Assembly: GCA_019137255.1 (NCBI GenBank)
Contig: WPDH01000006.1
Coordinates: 124,001-188,000 of the forward strand
From: Corinectria fuckeliana
Taxonomy: Eukaryota > Ascomycota > Sordariomycetes > Hypocreales > Nectriaceae
Direction: 5' to 3'
Length of the DNA stretch: 64,000 bases
Under the pieces are notes generated by a model. The model was not told the origin of the DNA and did not search any database. It saw nothing but the letters and a program-made list of their open reading frames with translations. The translations under genes were made by a program, and so were the position numbers. The first letter of the stretch is position 1. Each line of letters begins with the position of its first letter. Shown one piece after another: positions 23,742 through 35,327 of the stretch.

Positions 23742-24525
23742 GCAGTCATGTTTGCTACCTTGTTCTTCGTCCGTGTATCGATTTAGGGGAAGGCTGTGGT
23801 AATACCAAAGGATACAGTTTGCTATGTTATTTAGGGCGTTTATATCACGGCCCAAAGCCGGGAACTGAATGTATGTAATGAGGAGGATGATATTTACGAG
23901 AATCAGAAAAGCAAAAGCAAAAGAACAAGAACCCCTCCCCCCCATACGCATCAAACATGATGCGTATCAAAGTTGGATAATAGCTGGATTAGCTAGGCAT
24001 GGGGGGGGGAAAGCGGGATTTCTAGAACGTACTGATCACATCGCCAAAAAGATAATAGACCTGACAAAATTCGTTGAAGCATCTCACTGTGATGTATTTT
24101 GGAAAGGTAGACCACCCCCTGGGAGGTTTGTGTCTTTATTTCCATCACCGTTGTCATTCCTAATGACTGTCTAATGGAGCTTGCTCGCTCTCTGTCATGT
24201 TGCCCATGTCCCATGCCTATGACCATGCTCACACATACACTCGTCGTACACTCTCCAGACCATCTCGTACTCCTACAACAGGCCGTCTTCCCAAAACCGG
24301 CTCTCTATCAAGCTCAAAGGAAGAAAATAAAGAAACTAAAAAAAGCTCAGCCGGTTAAGCCGCGGCCGGAGATAGATATAAACATGAATACAAGAATCAG
24401 AAGAAGGACCACAACCACAATTTGCAACCTGGTATAGCAAAACGACACAAGAAAACTTCATAAACCCATCAAACTGCCTGTCCGTGACACGCCGAAAAGA
24501 AACTCCTGCTAACCAATGCATGTGT
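23742..24525. other. Convergent intergenic region
   Basis: This holds the 3' flanks of the secreted protein and the phosphatase. Purine-rich patches occur near 23880-23920 and 24320-24350. No gene was recognised. Confidence 0.6.
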
Positions 24526-25994
24526 TTACCTCGCAATACCCACCTCGTTGACGGCAGGCCCCGGTCCAGCCTCAAAGAACGGGTCGCCTACCTCAAGCCT
24601 CTTAGCCGCGGGCTCACTGCTCTCCTCTTCAAAACCATACTTATCCTGCCACAGCTTGCGCATGACCTGATATATGAAATGGTACTGAGGTTTGCCCTGG
24701 ACCATGCCAACGCGCTGCTCTCGGAGAATGTCGACGGTTTCGTATACAAGATCCGGTCCCTCGGTTGGCTCGTCGTAATCCTCAAAGGTGCCCGAGTCGA
24801 GCTCGCGTATAAGGTGCTCAAGGGTGATGAAGGTACCTGTGCGGCCAACGCCGGCGCTGCAGTGGATGATGCGAGGGTTGGAAGGCGCGCTGTACTCAAG
24901 CGAGAGGTGCATGAGCTCGAAGAAGCCATCGAGGTCCTCGAGCTCAGGAACGCCAAAGTCGGGCCACTTCCGGTAGAGAAAGTGCCAGATGACACGGGCT
25001 TCCTCCTCACCTTCCACGTGCAACAAAAGCTTGCGCTTCTCGATAGATCCATCGCAAAGCTCCTCGTACGAGTCGAAAGTAAGCTGTGCCTTCCAATCGT
25101 CGCCCCACGCGTTGTGTTCGTTGAGGTTCCAGGTCGGATGGTCTTCGTTGTCTGGGAAGTACTGATGGCACTTGACGGCGCCCCCTTCGCACATGGTGGT
25201 GAGCTGCACGATGACAGCGGGAGAGGAGAGCTGCTCGGCGATCATGCGCCAGACGTAGCTGAGGGACGGCTGAGTAGGCCCCTGCATGGCAATGTAGCGG
25301 AGTGGTTGGCCGTGCCCAGTGGGCGACTCCACGGTGATGTTGGAGGCGTTGACGTAATCGAGCTCGTCTTGGGGAACTTGGAGCCGGACACGGTTGTGAT
25401 TCCAGGGTCTAATGTTGATGTAACGGTCCATGACGCCCTTCTCCTCAACGTCGACCTGTTTGAAGGTTCCCCACCTGAAATCCTCATCCGCCTCGTTTTT
25501 GGTGCCCTCGAGGACTCGGTCTCGCTCAGCCCAGGTCAGTTCCTGAAATTTGAAGTCGATATCTACACAAGGGTCAGCTATATCCACTTCAACGTTTGAT
25601 AGGATGACGTACCATGCATGCTCAAATTTAAAAAGGCAGGAACCTGAGGCATCTTGTCCTTACCGTTCCTGATCGCATTCTCATCGGCCGTAACGGGCCG
25701 GCTTTTGATGCCGTCGTGGCTGACAACAGCTGGGGGAGGGCTGGAAGGAGCTTCTCCGGTGGGACTTTCGCGAGCTCGTTTGGCCGAAGCACGTAGGCGG
25801 AAATTCCGGAAAGCAGACTTCTTAGACGGCTTAGTCGCGGGGGGTTTCTGAGGTTGAGTCTGCTTTTGTGGTATGTTTGAAGCTTGAAGCTCGGCGCTGG
25901 CGATGCTATCGACAGTGTCGGTGCTGGAACGTTCGATGGCCGTCTCAATGGTGGGATTCTTGGGTTTGCGACGGAACTTTGGGATCCTGTCCAT
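24526..25994 (-). CDS. Classical protein tyrosine phosphatase
   Basis: Two exons on the minus strand, 25994-25613 and 25562-24526, give 472 residues. The 50-bp intron has donor GTACGT and acceptor GTGTAG with a GCTGAC branch site. The N-terminal 125 residues are basic, Ser/Pro-rich and disordered. The catalytic domain fills the rest: RYINIRPWNHNRV and DYVNASNITV (substrate loop), KWPDFGVP (WPD loop, general acid Asp about residue 329) and HCSAGVGRTG (P-loop, nucleophile Cys about 362 and Arg about 368). All key residues are present, so it should be active, removing phosphate from phosphotyrosine. Yeast Ptp1 and fission-yeast Pyp proteins are relatives; MAP kinases are likely substrates by analogy, not shown here. 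Confidence 0.93.
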
Positions 25995-28226
25995 TGTGGC
26001 GAAATGCGACGGAGCCGATGGAGAAGAAGGAGCGCAGACCTCGGGGGTGAGGCCGAGAGCGAGAAGGCGAGGGCGAGGACGAAAGCGAAGTCGAGATTGA
26101 GACGGAGGGAGAGCGAGACGGAAGAAGATTGTAGCAAGAGCCCTTCGGCTGGTGGAGGTTGAGCAGAGGCAGGGACCGGCTTGATAGCAAGGGGGCGAAG
26201 TAGGTGTAGGAGTAATCTTGGCCGTCGTCGAGGCTTTCTTCGATGGCGCAGTAGTCGTCGGCGAGATGAAGTAGAAAAAGAAGACGAGGAGCTCGGAGAT
26301 GAGGAAGATGGAGAAGGGGGAGGGGGAAGGGGGGGACGTAACAGAAGAAGGAGAAGGAGAAGGAGAAGGAGAAGGAGAGGGAGAAGGAGAGGGAGAGATG
26401 GAGAAGGCACCGGGTCGCAAAAGGAGGGTCGCGATGGGGGCGATTTACAGCCGGCGCGAAGTGGCGCATTCACGAAAGGGGGGGGGGGGGACAGCGACAG
26501 CGACGGCTGAACGGAGATCACGCTGGCAAATCGTGACGAGCAACGACGACAGAAGCCAAGACGTGGCCGTCACGGCGACAGCGACCGCGATGGTGTTGTA
26601 TGGCCGGTGGCCTTGTCTGAGGGTGGTGGCCGTGATGAAGAATGACGGGTTGGCACGAAGTATTATTACTCGATCGTGATGGACACCGTGACTACTTACT
26701 AACCTTATTGCGACAGGTCGGTCCCGGACTTTCCTTGGGTACTATAGTAGGCCCGGGCGTGGGGAAGAATCTACAGCGGGAAGGAACCCTTGCACTTGCA
26801 TTTGCACTTCAAGCTACTCCGTTGCTTGGGTCTTGCGACCGTGACTGCCTGACGGACGGATGAGATGCCCCACGGCACGTGTGCCCGATCCCGTGGCCCT
26901 GGTTCTGGCCGGCCGAGTGTATAATTTATTCTTCATGCACCCCAGCCAGGACTCGGGGCTAAAAAATACGTTGGGTAGCCCAACTACTGCATACTAGTAC
27001 ATAGCAGTACATACTACCTACGTAAGTAAGTAGACTACCTACTAGATTAAGTATAGTAGTCTAGTCATTTCGAGTTGGGGCAGGAGCGGAACAATGCCCG
27101 ATCGAAACTCTGTGCCTCGTACCTGTCACTTTTGTTTTTGGCTCCGTCGTCCGTCTCCGTACCGCCGGGCTCCTGCTAACTAGGCCTATTATAGTAGCAT
27201 GCACGTACGTAGGTACTTACTTTTCTTAGCCTGTCTGGATAGGGCAGGAATGGAGATGACGGGCAGGGACAATTTTAGGCGGGAAGGGATGCAAGTTTCT
27301 ATTTTAGTCTCGGGACTTCAAGCCCAGGTTTTACCTGCGACTTGCGCACGTATCCGTGTAGGATCTTCTCTTACCCCCGACCTTAGTACTACATAGTAAG
27401 AACACCCACTCACTCTAGGTACATGGTAAGTAGGTAGCCAAGGCCGTATAAAATCAATTGCCGTGTACTAAGTGGCTTCCAACATGTCGAGGCAGAGTTT
27501 CACTATTGCCACTTCCACTGCCACTGCTACAACTGTCGCATGACCTGCTCTTTCTCGCACCGCGCGGCCTCGAGTCATCGTTCTTGTGTTGGCGCCGCTT
27601 GTTTTCATCGAGGTGTGAATCGCCTGCGACCGAAACAGCGGGTTGCTGACCAAAGGGTCCCAATCCCCAACCACGCGGCGCGCCCCAACGTCCGAGGGCG
27701 AACAAAAATAGGTACATGCAGAGGCATTCACAGTTGATGTGTCTTGAAACAAATCACTCGCCTTAGGCTTGTCGATCTGCGACGCCTCGTCCAGGTCCCC
27801 TGCCGCCCACGTTGGTGCACCCGTTACTGCGAACCACGTGGCTCATCCGTCACACTGAGATCCAAAATGCTTATATTGTGATATGTAATGTCCCGTGAGT
27901 CTGACCCGTGGCGTGTCTGACGGGTAAACTCCTGGAGATTTCCTTTCTTTTTGTAAGACCCCTAGATTTGAGACTTTTCGCTGTGTTAAGACAGCATTCA
28001 CAGCTAATACCGAGGGCATATTTGGCCCCAGGTGTGATACAGTAGGATTTCACAATTTCCACCAACGCCTTTTAAATCGGTGGGATATCAGCCACCGTCC
28101 TCCTGCGTATTTCTGCCCGCTTCGTATCGTCAACCAACACACAATACATCTTACAAACTCGGGAAGGTAGCGGATGTCCTTCCGAGACACCATCTTGCCA
28201 CAGCTCCGTGATATCATGTCACTCGT
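25995..28226. promoter_or_regulatory. Phosphatase leader and long intergenic region
   Basis: The part nearest the phosphatase (25995-26520) is its promoter or leader, with a strong polypurine tract on the plus strand (pyrimidine on the sense strand). Beyond it lie TAC/GTA-rich words at about 26970-27065 and 27185-27215. Open frames there are short and unconvincing. No RNA gene was recognised. Confidence 0.5.
26295..26420 (-). repeat. GAGAAG-type polypurine/polypyrimidine tract
   Basis: About 125 bases are almost pure purine on the plus strand, with GGAGAA units repeated near 26340-26400. On the phosphatase sense strand it is a CT-rich leader. Such tracts are common upstream of fungal genes and can adopt triplex structures. 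Confidence 0.8.
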
Positions 28227-30026
28227 TTATACAGCAGAGTAGACAGCCGTCACATACTTGCCACACTCAATCTTTTGCTCCAGTGTGACTTTGCGACCCT
28301 TGCCGCCATCCAGCCGGATCGTCGTTCGCGGCGTTACACAGAGCCGGTGGAACCCACTCTGCTCGTCCTTAATTGCGTTGGGGTCCGCATCCAAACCTCC
28401 AATATACGTGGGAGTGTTCATGTTGGTCCGCTTGCCGGTGCCCAATTGGTAGTGCTCGTTGCCACCCCATAGGAGAACGTCTGAGCCCCAGTTGATTGCG
28501 TTCTCACTTCCCTTGCTTGAGACGGATGTCTCGGTGAGGTTATCCATCACGGCGGAGCAGTGCGTGGCGCCTACCGACAGAGCCTTGAGCCTGATCGGGC
28601 TCATTTTGTTTGTCTTTTCATCAAACTCGAAGAGCGAGGAGAGCGCCTTGACCTTCGTCGGCTTCGGGGACACATGCGACCATCGTCCGGTTCCCAAAGT
28701 CCCGTAGACGCCCTGGCCGAGGGTCCATAGATCGGACGTAACCCGAGGAAGCCTCTTCGCTGCCGAAGGCGAGCTGGCGTCTTCGTACCTCGTGGGTGCC
28801 ATCGCATCGACAGTAAAGAAGGTATTGTACCCGCCAGCCGCGATACCGGTCACCGTAGGAACTAGACCCTTGTAGAGTTTGTGAATGCCCATCAAGGATG
28901 GAGATTCCGTAGCATGGAGTCCAAACTCTGTCTCGAAGCCAAGCTGCCCGAAAGAGTTATCACCAAAGGTGAATATCTTTCCAGTCTTGTCCAGGACCAC
29001 GGAGTGGTGATCGCCGGCGGCAATCTGGCTGACGTCGAATCCCTTCAAAGTGGTAATCTCGTGGGGCTGGTCGTATGGACCCTTGGGCCGAGTATCCCAG
29101 CTTAATCCGGGGATGCCCATCTGACCCTTGGATGGAAACTCCAACGCACTAGCAGCTGCGGAGAAGACGCGGCCTTTGGAGGTTAGCATTAGGCAGTGCT
29201 CCTGACCAGCGCTGATGTCGGTGATGGTCTCGCCTCGGCCGAGGTCAGAGGGGGTGAGGTTGCGGAAGCTGAGGCTTTCCTTCCCGACAGTCCCCCATAA
29301 CGACCAAGAACTCTTCGGCTGCTCTACTTTCAGACCGCCTTCTAGGTCGTCGCGAGACGAGGGGATGGAGTAGACATTGCCCTTACGGGATAGGGCAATG
29401 ATCCGATCCGAAGATACGTTGATCTTGACGATGTCCTTGCCAGTCAGAGTAGGGACTGGCGATGGGTCGTCCTTGGAGAATCCGAGACCCCACTGCACCA
29501 AGTCACCCTTCTCGGTAACCGCCGCACCAAACGCCTGAGTGAGTTTCAGGTCTCGAAGAATCTGCCCGTCAAAGTAGGCGATGCGGCGAGGCAGCTTGAC
29601 GTATTTGTCGTTGGAGTTGGGGTCAATGACCTTGCAGACGTTGGAACCCCAAGCGTAGATGCCAGGATGCTCCCAGCTGTTCTTGACCTGAAGGTGCTGC
29701 GCACTGAGGAGATTGCGGTTCTCTTCCGTCGAGGTGGCGGCTTTCCGCGGCTCCTCAAACTGAAGTTCCGCCTTGACCGTCTTCTTCTTTTTCTCCACGG
29801 GCTCGGGCTCAGCTGTTGGCGCAAACCGATCCTTGATCATAGGATACAAGTACGCTCCCGCTGATGCCCCGCCAATGACGGTCACCACGCCGATAAGCTT
29901 GCCACCGCTGCTTGGGCGGGGAGCACCGCTGGAATAACGGGCAATTTGACGCTGGGTACCGATGACAGAGTGGCGAGCCTGAGAGCGAACGGCAGCGCGC
30001 CGGAGGGCGACTTGAGAGGCATTCAT
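28227..30026 (-). CDS. FMP25: Fmp25-like mitochondrial RCC1-repeat protein
   Basis: This is a single exon of 599 residues. The N-terminus (MNASQVALRRAAVRSQARHS) is a basic mitochondrial presequence. A hydrophobic segment follows at about 42-63 (KLIGVVTVIGGASAGAYLYP), likely an inner-membrane anchor. Next comes a charged linker and then RCC1-type beta-propeller repeats, recognisable in IYAWGSNVCKVID, DLVQWGLGFS, ISAGQEHCLMLTSKGRV, IAAGDHHSVVLDKTGKIFTFGDNSFGQLG and DVLLWGGNEHYQLGTG. Yeast Fmp25 has this arrangement and is needed for complex III assembly; I assign the name on that basis. It is divergent from COG3, with 520 bp between the starts. Confidence 0.87.
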   Translation of the reverse strand: MNASQVALRRAAVRSQARHSVIGTQRQIARYSSGAPRPSSGGKLIGVVTVIGGASAGAYLYPMIKDRFAPTAEPEPVEKKKKTVKAELQFEEPRKAATSTEENRNLLSAQHLQVKNSWEHPGIYAWGSNVCKVIDPNSNDKYVKLPRRIAYFDGQILRDLKLTQAFGAAVTEKGDLVQWGLGFSKDDPSPVPTLTGKDIVKINVSSDRIIALSRKGNVYSIPSSRDDLEGGLKVEQPKSSWSLWGTVGKESLSFRNLTPSDLGRGETITDISAGQEHCLMLTSKGRVFSAAASALEFPSKGQMGIPGLSWDTRPKGPYDQPHEITTLKGFDVSQIAAGDHHSVVLDKTGKIFTFGDNSFGQLGFETEFGLHATESPSLMGIHKLYKGLVPTVTGIAAGGYNTFFTVDAMAPTRYEDASSPSAAKRLPRVTSDLWTLGQGVYGTLGTGRWSHVSPKPTKVKALSSLFEFDEKTNKMSPIRLKALSVGATHCSAVMDNLTETSVSSKGSENAINWGSDVLLWGGNEHYQLGTGKRTNMNTPTYIGGLDADPNAIKDEQSGFHRLCVTPRTTIRLDGGKGRKVTLEQKIECGKYVTAVYSAV

Positions 30027-30546
30027 GATTTTGGGTCGATCCTGAAGGTGAAGATCAGTCCACTTGGGCCTGTATCGTCTTCAATGGATTTAGATTCCTC
30101 GAGAGCCCCCTGTCCTGTAAAGTTGAAGAAAGTGAAATGGATGGTGAGGTCATACAGACCAGGCACAGGCAAGTCCAGATGTATCTAGCCCGCAGCCAGG
30201 TCAGCAAAATTCTTTGGACTGTGGCAGGCCCATCTATCGAAGCTCGCACCGCCACATTCCGCCACAATTTGCCACAATTTGCCACACGAGAGCTTGTCGT
30301 AAAGTGGTGGGGGTAGGTAATGCACTAGCGGGGCAAAAAGGCGCACGGACATGATCCCCACCCTGGCAACTGGCAACTGGCAACTGGTCCCCTTGAGGCC
30401 TTGTTGCTTGCCCCTTGTCCCGCCCATCGGCGGTTCGGAGCACACGCCTCCGGCCAACTTCCAACGCCTGCTGCGTGGCTTCTAGAAGACCCAGCGAATC
30501 GTGAGCTGCCCCTTGAGCTTCAAGCCTCGAGCTGCCCCTCGACGCC
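30027..30546. promoter_or_regulatory. Divergent promoter region FMP25/COG3
   Basis: This short shared region holds two small direct-repeat arrays. One is a 10-bp unit GCCACAATTT with related copies at 30251-30285; the other is a 7-bp unit CTGGCAA with about three copies at 30363-30387. They may be regulator sites or simple repeats. Confidence 0.55.
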
Positions 30547-33060
30547 ATGTACGAAGACTCGTGGTACAGCTTTGTGCCCGAGATCACGGGCAAGAAGGGC
30601 AATGTCGGCAGCCAGAGTGGTCACCGCCGTAAGGAGTCGCTGCTCCAGCAGCCCAACGTTTGTTCCACCCTGACCACGCCCCGCCTATGCGCGTCGAAGC
30701 TCACCATGGTTGTCGCAGGGAACCGGAGCAGCTGCCGACATCTTGGTACCATTGCCGAATGTCTACGAGGAGATCAAGAACACCAACACCCCCCCTGAAG
30801 CAGCAGTCGTCCGCCGAGCGAGCTCCTACTCCGATTTCTACCGCGTCGTCCAGGAACAGCTGTCTAAAGACGGGAGACCGCAGCGCAGGAAAACGAATAG
30901 GTGGAACAGGGGATGGGAAGCCTTGAATCTTGCCGATTCCGTCGTTGAGCCCGAAGGTTCCGAGAGCCAAGAGCACAAGAACCTCGCGTCGTACGACGAG
31001 CAATTGCTGGACGCAAGCCAGCAAGACTACCTGTACGCAACCGCAAGCAAAGGGGAGGCAGCCCATGGCGATGAGCTCTGCTAATATACTCCAGAGTATA
31101 CCGAGACCAGCTCACGCTTACCGAGCGTCATCTTGACGGATTGATCGACGATGCCAACGCGACCCTAAAGCTACTCACCTCTCTTTCGAACTCGTTCCAA
31201 TCCGTTGAAGCCCAGACATCGACCTTCCAGTCTCAGTGCGAGGACCTTCTCAACGAACAGAAGCGACTTGAGATTCTAGCTGATGAGATTGGGACCGACT
31301 TACATTACTATGCGTACCTCGACAATGCCTCGAGACGTCTTAACGCCCCCGGCGCCAGCCGCTTAGTCGACGACGATTCATTTGTGGAGATGATTGAGAA
31401 CATTGACGCCTGCGTTGTGTTCATGGACAAGCATGTAAGATCACCGACATAATCTAGTATGCATCAACTCGCTCATCATCTTAGGAAACCTACCGAGATC
31501 GCGACACATATCTCGCCCGATACAACGCTTTGCTAACAAAGGCTCTGCATCTTCTCGAGCACGGATTCAAAACCCGACTGGAACGAGTCTCCCCTGACAT
31601 TGCTCGACAAATTGCTGCCACAAAGTCCGATTCGGCACGCCACGCCCTTGCCTATGGTCGATTTCAGGAGATGATGCTTGACTCTTACGGCTTAATCCCC
31701 AACGTTCGCCAGGTGGTTCGCCGCGCCTACGACTTTTATGGCAAGCCAGTTGAGTCTTGCACCAATTTCGAGACCTATGCAAATACTGCGAAAAACATAT
31801 TCTACACTCACTTCACAACGCGGGACCGGGATCTGAAGTTGATGACCCAGGCCGACATTGAGGACTTCCAAAAGGAGGTCAAGAGTCTCTCCGCCGAAAC
31901 AGCATCACGCAACTTTATTAAACAATGCTTCGAGCGCATGTACAACGAAGAAAGTGTATTCCTCAGCCTGTTCGACGTAGAGCCCGTGTGGAACACGTCG
32001 CTGGACTCGGTGTTTCAGTCCATCAAAATTATCAACACTACTATGGCTCACCCCGGTAACCTGACGCCGATGGTGTCACATCTCCAACCTGTTCTGTACG
32101 CAGCATCCTTGCAGACAACTTGCAATGTGGTAGGATGGCTAGCGAATGAGTACTTTGGAGCGGAATTTGACGAGGACGAGTCACCGTATTTTGCCAAATG
32201 CAAACAGTACACGTCGCAGCTGCTCCTTCATCAGCTCTGGCCGTTGACGGACACTGCGTTCGAAGCGGAGATTGCCAAGGTAATAACAAAGGCTACCGCC
32301 CAAGACAGTTCGTTGAAAATTGGCCCCGTGGTCGGGGGAGTGGCGTCGTCAAACGCGTTCCCGCTGGTGAAGCAGGCCATCAAGCTGTTGGCTATGTACG
32401 AGCATTGCATGCCCAAGGAGAGAGCGGTAAGTTGTCTTGACCTGGCCAACAGGGTCTTGCTAATCCCCCTTTCAGGCGAAGAACAATTCCGTCGTGTTCA
32501 AAATCGTAAGAGAGACAATCCAGGTCCTTCAACGGGCGGAAGCAAGGATCAAATATCTCAAGGCAGGCACGGATGCAGATCTCTTCATGGTCAAGAACCT
32601 GCTCATCATCAAGAACGAATTAGTCTCACTGGAAATCGGCGACATTAGGAACCAAACTCCATCGATGCAACACTTTAGTCACATCTGGAACACACTCAGC
32701 CCGCAGAACTGGGTTGGCTTCTTCTCTAACATCATGGGAGGATCGTTGTGGTCGCGAGGGACACCTTCGGTAACGGCCAAGACGCTTACGGTGGAGGACA
32801 TGAACGAGCAACTAGATGAGCTGCTGCGGCACTCAATCTACGCATTTACGCAGCGTTGGGGCACTTTGATGAACGACGCAAACAACAAAAAGCCTGGGGT
32901 GAAGCCAATTGCAAAGGTGGAGACGGAGCTGGAGACGATGCTGCAGACGGCGTTCAGCAACCAGCCCGAGGTGGTGGGGAAGCTGAAGGAAGCCATTGAG
33001 CAACATGCTCGGGCGCAGAGCGAGGCGAATGACAGCAAGCAGGGTGTCCGGCGGTACTGA
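30547..33060 (+). CDS. COG3: Conserved oligomeric Golgi complex subunit 3 (Sec34)
   Basis: COG3 is a lobe-A subunit of the COG tether that captures retrograde vesicles at the Golgi. Exons are 30547-30657, 30719-31032, 31095-31434, 31485-32426 and 32476-33060, giving 763 residues, the usual fungal length. It begins MYEDSWYSFVPEITG. The Sec34 domain spans about residues 142-300, with YRDQLTLTERHLDGLIDDA, FQSQCEDLLNEQKRLEILA and DLHYYAYLDNASRRLNAPG. The C-terminal two thirds are helical, as in the family. The first donor is GTTTGT and the second GTACGC, weaker than usual, but the phases fit and the second has a GCTAAT branch site. It starts 520 bp from the divergent FMP25. Confidence 0.93.
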
Positions 33061-33889
33061 AAAAGGGGCGAGAAAGAACTAGGAGAAGGGCAATGGTGGA
33101 TGAGATGAGGACAGGAAACCTCACAAACGGGGTCCGCAGGATTCTAGAAGACTTGCAAACCTCGTGTCCTCGACAAACGGGATGTCGCGATGTGGTGACA
33201 TTCTGATTTGGATATAAAAATTGGTCTTGTGTGGACAAGCCTCAATTATTGTTGCTTCACAGGCTCACAGCGACTTCCCCGTTTCAGTGCCAAGTTAAGG
33301 GCAAATGTAGCCGGACAGGCACCCGAAAACTACATCTGGATTATACAGATACTGCTGCAAGCTTCGGCGCCTCGGAGCCACCAACCGGACGCAAGTTGAC
33401 GGTGAGGCCGACTTCCGCTATCAAACGGATTTCCGAGAAGACAGTTGACCGACTACCCGCGGCCGCTAGTTATCAAGGACTTCGATAGACGCATGGTTGG
33501 TTCTGTAGGGACCTTGCCGCCATCTAATAGTATTGTGGGGATCTACGCATGAGCATCTTGCATGTGCCGACCAGATCTATTCCTCTAGAAAGGCAGTTTG
33601 AATGGGCTACATGCATAAACCACCGATAGCACCGGGCCGGTAACGGGCTATGTAATTCCAGCACGCCATTTGTCGGCCGCCCTCCGCAAACCCCAGATTT
33701 GATATCTGAGAGCGCGTTTCCTTTCACACTGTTCAGCGAGTCAACTGCATTCCTCTGCTTTCATCCTCCTCCTCCTTCGTCAATTGGCCCTCTCTACTAA
33801 AGAAAATCGAACCGAGTCGAACTCGTTGCGCGTAGATACAAAATACGGGCTTTCGTTCGTTTTCGTGTACCGACCTCCGCTCCGTGGAG
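33061..33889. other. Intergenic region COG3/YMC1
   Basis: This holds the COG3 3' flank and the carrier promoter. No gene, RNA gene or repeat was recognised. Confidence 0.6.
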
Positions 33890-35053
33890 ATGGACGCTCC
33901 GGCCATTGAGGTGGAGGCGCCGCAGGACAGCAGCCTGCAGACGGCCAAGGACTTGCTCTCGGGCGCCGTGGGCGGAATTGCGCAGGTCTTGATTGGTAAG
34001 TTGCGTGCTGCGGGAGAGTTGGGTTTTGAGGCGAGCGCCGCGGGTTTGTTTTGCGTCGCGACAAGGGCAGCAGCTGGCTCGAGCGATGAAAGATCTCAGA
34101 TGAGATGCGACATGATGAGATGAGATCAGATGGGGCCAGATTGGATGAGACGAATAAAATGATAGCCGTGGCAAGCGCCGACGTCCTCTCATCCCAAGAA
34201 ACAATTCTTTCGAAAAGAACGGCCCATGACTGACCCCCATCCAGGTCAACCCTTTGACATCGTCAAGGTGCGTCTCCAAACGTCAACGCAGTACTCGTCG
34301 GCCCTCAACACCGCCACCTCCATCTACCGCAACGAGGGCGCCCTCGCCTTCTACAAGGGCACGCTCACGCCGCTCATCGGCATCGGCGCCTGCGTGTCCA
34401 TCCAGTTCGGCGCCTTCCACAAGGCCCGGCGGTGGCTGGAGGACCGCAACGCCGCCGGCGGCCGGCGGCCGGACCTCTCCTACGGCCAGTACGCCGCCGC
34501 CGGGGCCTTCGCCGGCGTCGCCAACTCGGTCCTCTCCGGCCCCATCGAGCACGTCCGCATCCGCCTCCAGAGCCAGCCCCACGGCGCCGGCCGCCTGTAC
34601 GACGGCCCGCTCGACTGCATCCGCAAGGTCGGCGCCCACGACGGCACCCTGCGCGGGCTGTACCGCGGCCAGGTCGTCACCGTGTGGCGCGAGGCCTTTG
34701 CCTACGGCGCCTGGTTTACGTCCTTCGAGTACATGATGAACGCCGACGCCGTCCGCAACGGCATCGACCGCAAGGACATCTCCAGTTACAAGATCGCCTT
34801 GTACGGCGGTCTGGCCGGTGAGGTGCTGTGGCTCGCCAGCTACCCGCTCGACGTCATCAAAAGCAAGATGCAGACCGACGGCTTTGGGCCGAAGCAGCGG
34901 TACAGCTCTATGCGTGACTGCTTCGCTACCACCTATCGCGTCGAGGGCGCTCGCGGCTTCTTCAAGGGCATTGCCCCTACCCTGCTCAGGGCCATGCCCG
35001 TCAGTGCCGGCACCTTTGCCGTCGTCGAGATGACCATGAGGGCGCTCAACTAA
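33890..35053 (+). CDS. YMC1: Mitochondrial carrier, Ymc1 type
   Basis: Two exons, 33890-33995 and 34245-35053, give 304 residues, normal for the SLC25 carrier family; the 249-bp intron is the longest I assigned in this window. Three ~100-residue repeats are visible, each with the signature PX[DE]XX[KR]: QPFDIVKVRLQ, GPIEHVRIRLQ and YPLDVIKSKMQ. In the second repeat Glu replaces the usual Asp, as in Ymc-type and basic-amino-acid/carnitine carriers. The tail GIAPTLLRAMPVSAGTFAVVEMTMRAL and YGGLAGEVLWLASYPLDVIKSKMQTDGFG fit fungal Ymc1-like proteins, which move glycine or organic acids across the inner membrane. The exact substrate cannot be read from sequence. Third positions are extremely GC-rich, so the opposite strand is open for 259 codons. 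Confidence 0.9.
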
Positions 35054-35327
35054 GGGGGACAAAAAGAGGCGGATTTACTGGGAGGATCAACCAAGGAAGA
35101 CCAGAGGAAGAGGATTTGCGGCGTGGCTATGAACACCGACGTCGTTTTGCGCCATCGGAAATCTGCGAAAACTCTGGAGCACAAATAATAAATAGATGAG
35201 GCTATTGGCTGGTATGGGATGTGTAGAGGATCCAACATCGAACTGGGCCGGAATGATAGATTCTCGAGATAGATGGTTTCCGGGGGGTATGGGACCTGTG
35301 TACAACAATATGCTGCAATCTACCACT

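Noticed and set aside
22523..23749. 408-codon open frame opposite the Thr-rich protein
   Set aside because: It mirrors the repetitive ACC/TCC codons of the sense gene and is a Val/Ser-rich compositional artefact.
24484..25599. 371-codon open frame opposite the phosphatase
   Set aside because: It overlaps the catalytic domain completely; the sense strand has every phosphatase motif.
34283..35062. 259-codon open frame opposite the mitochondrial carrier
   Set aside because: It results from extreme third-position GC in the carrier gene.
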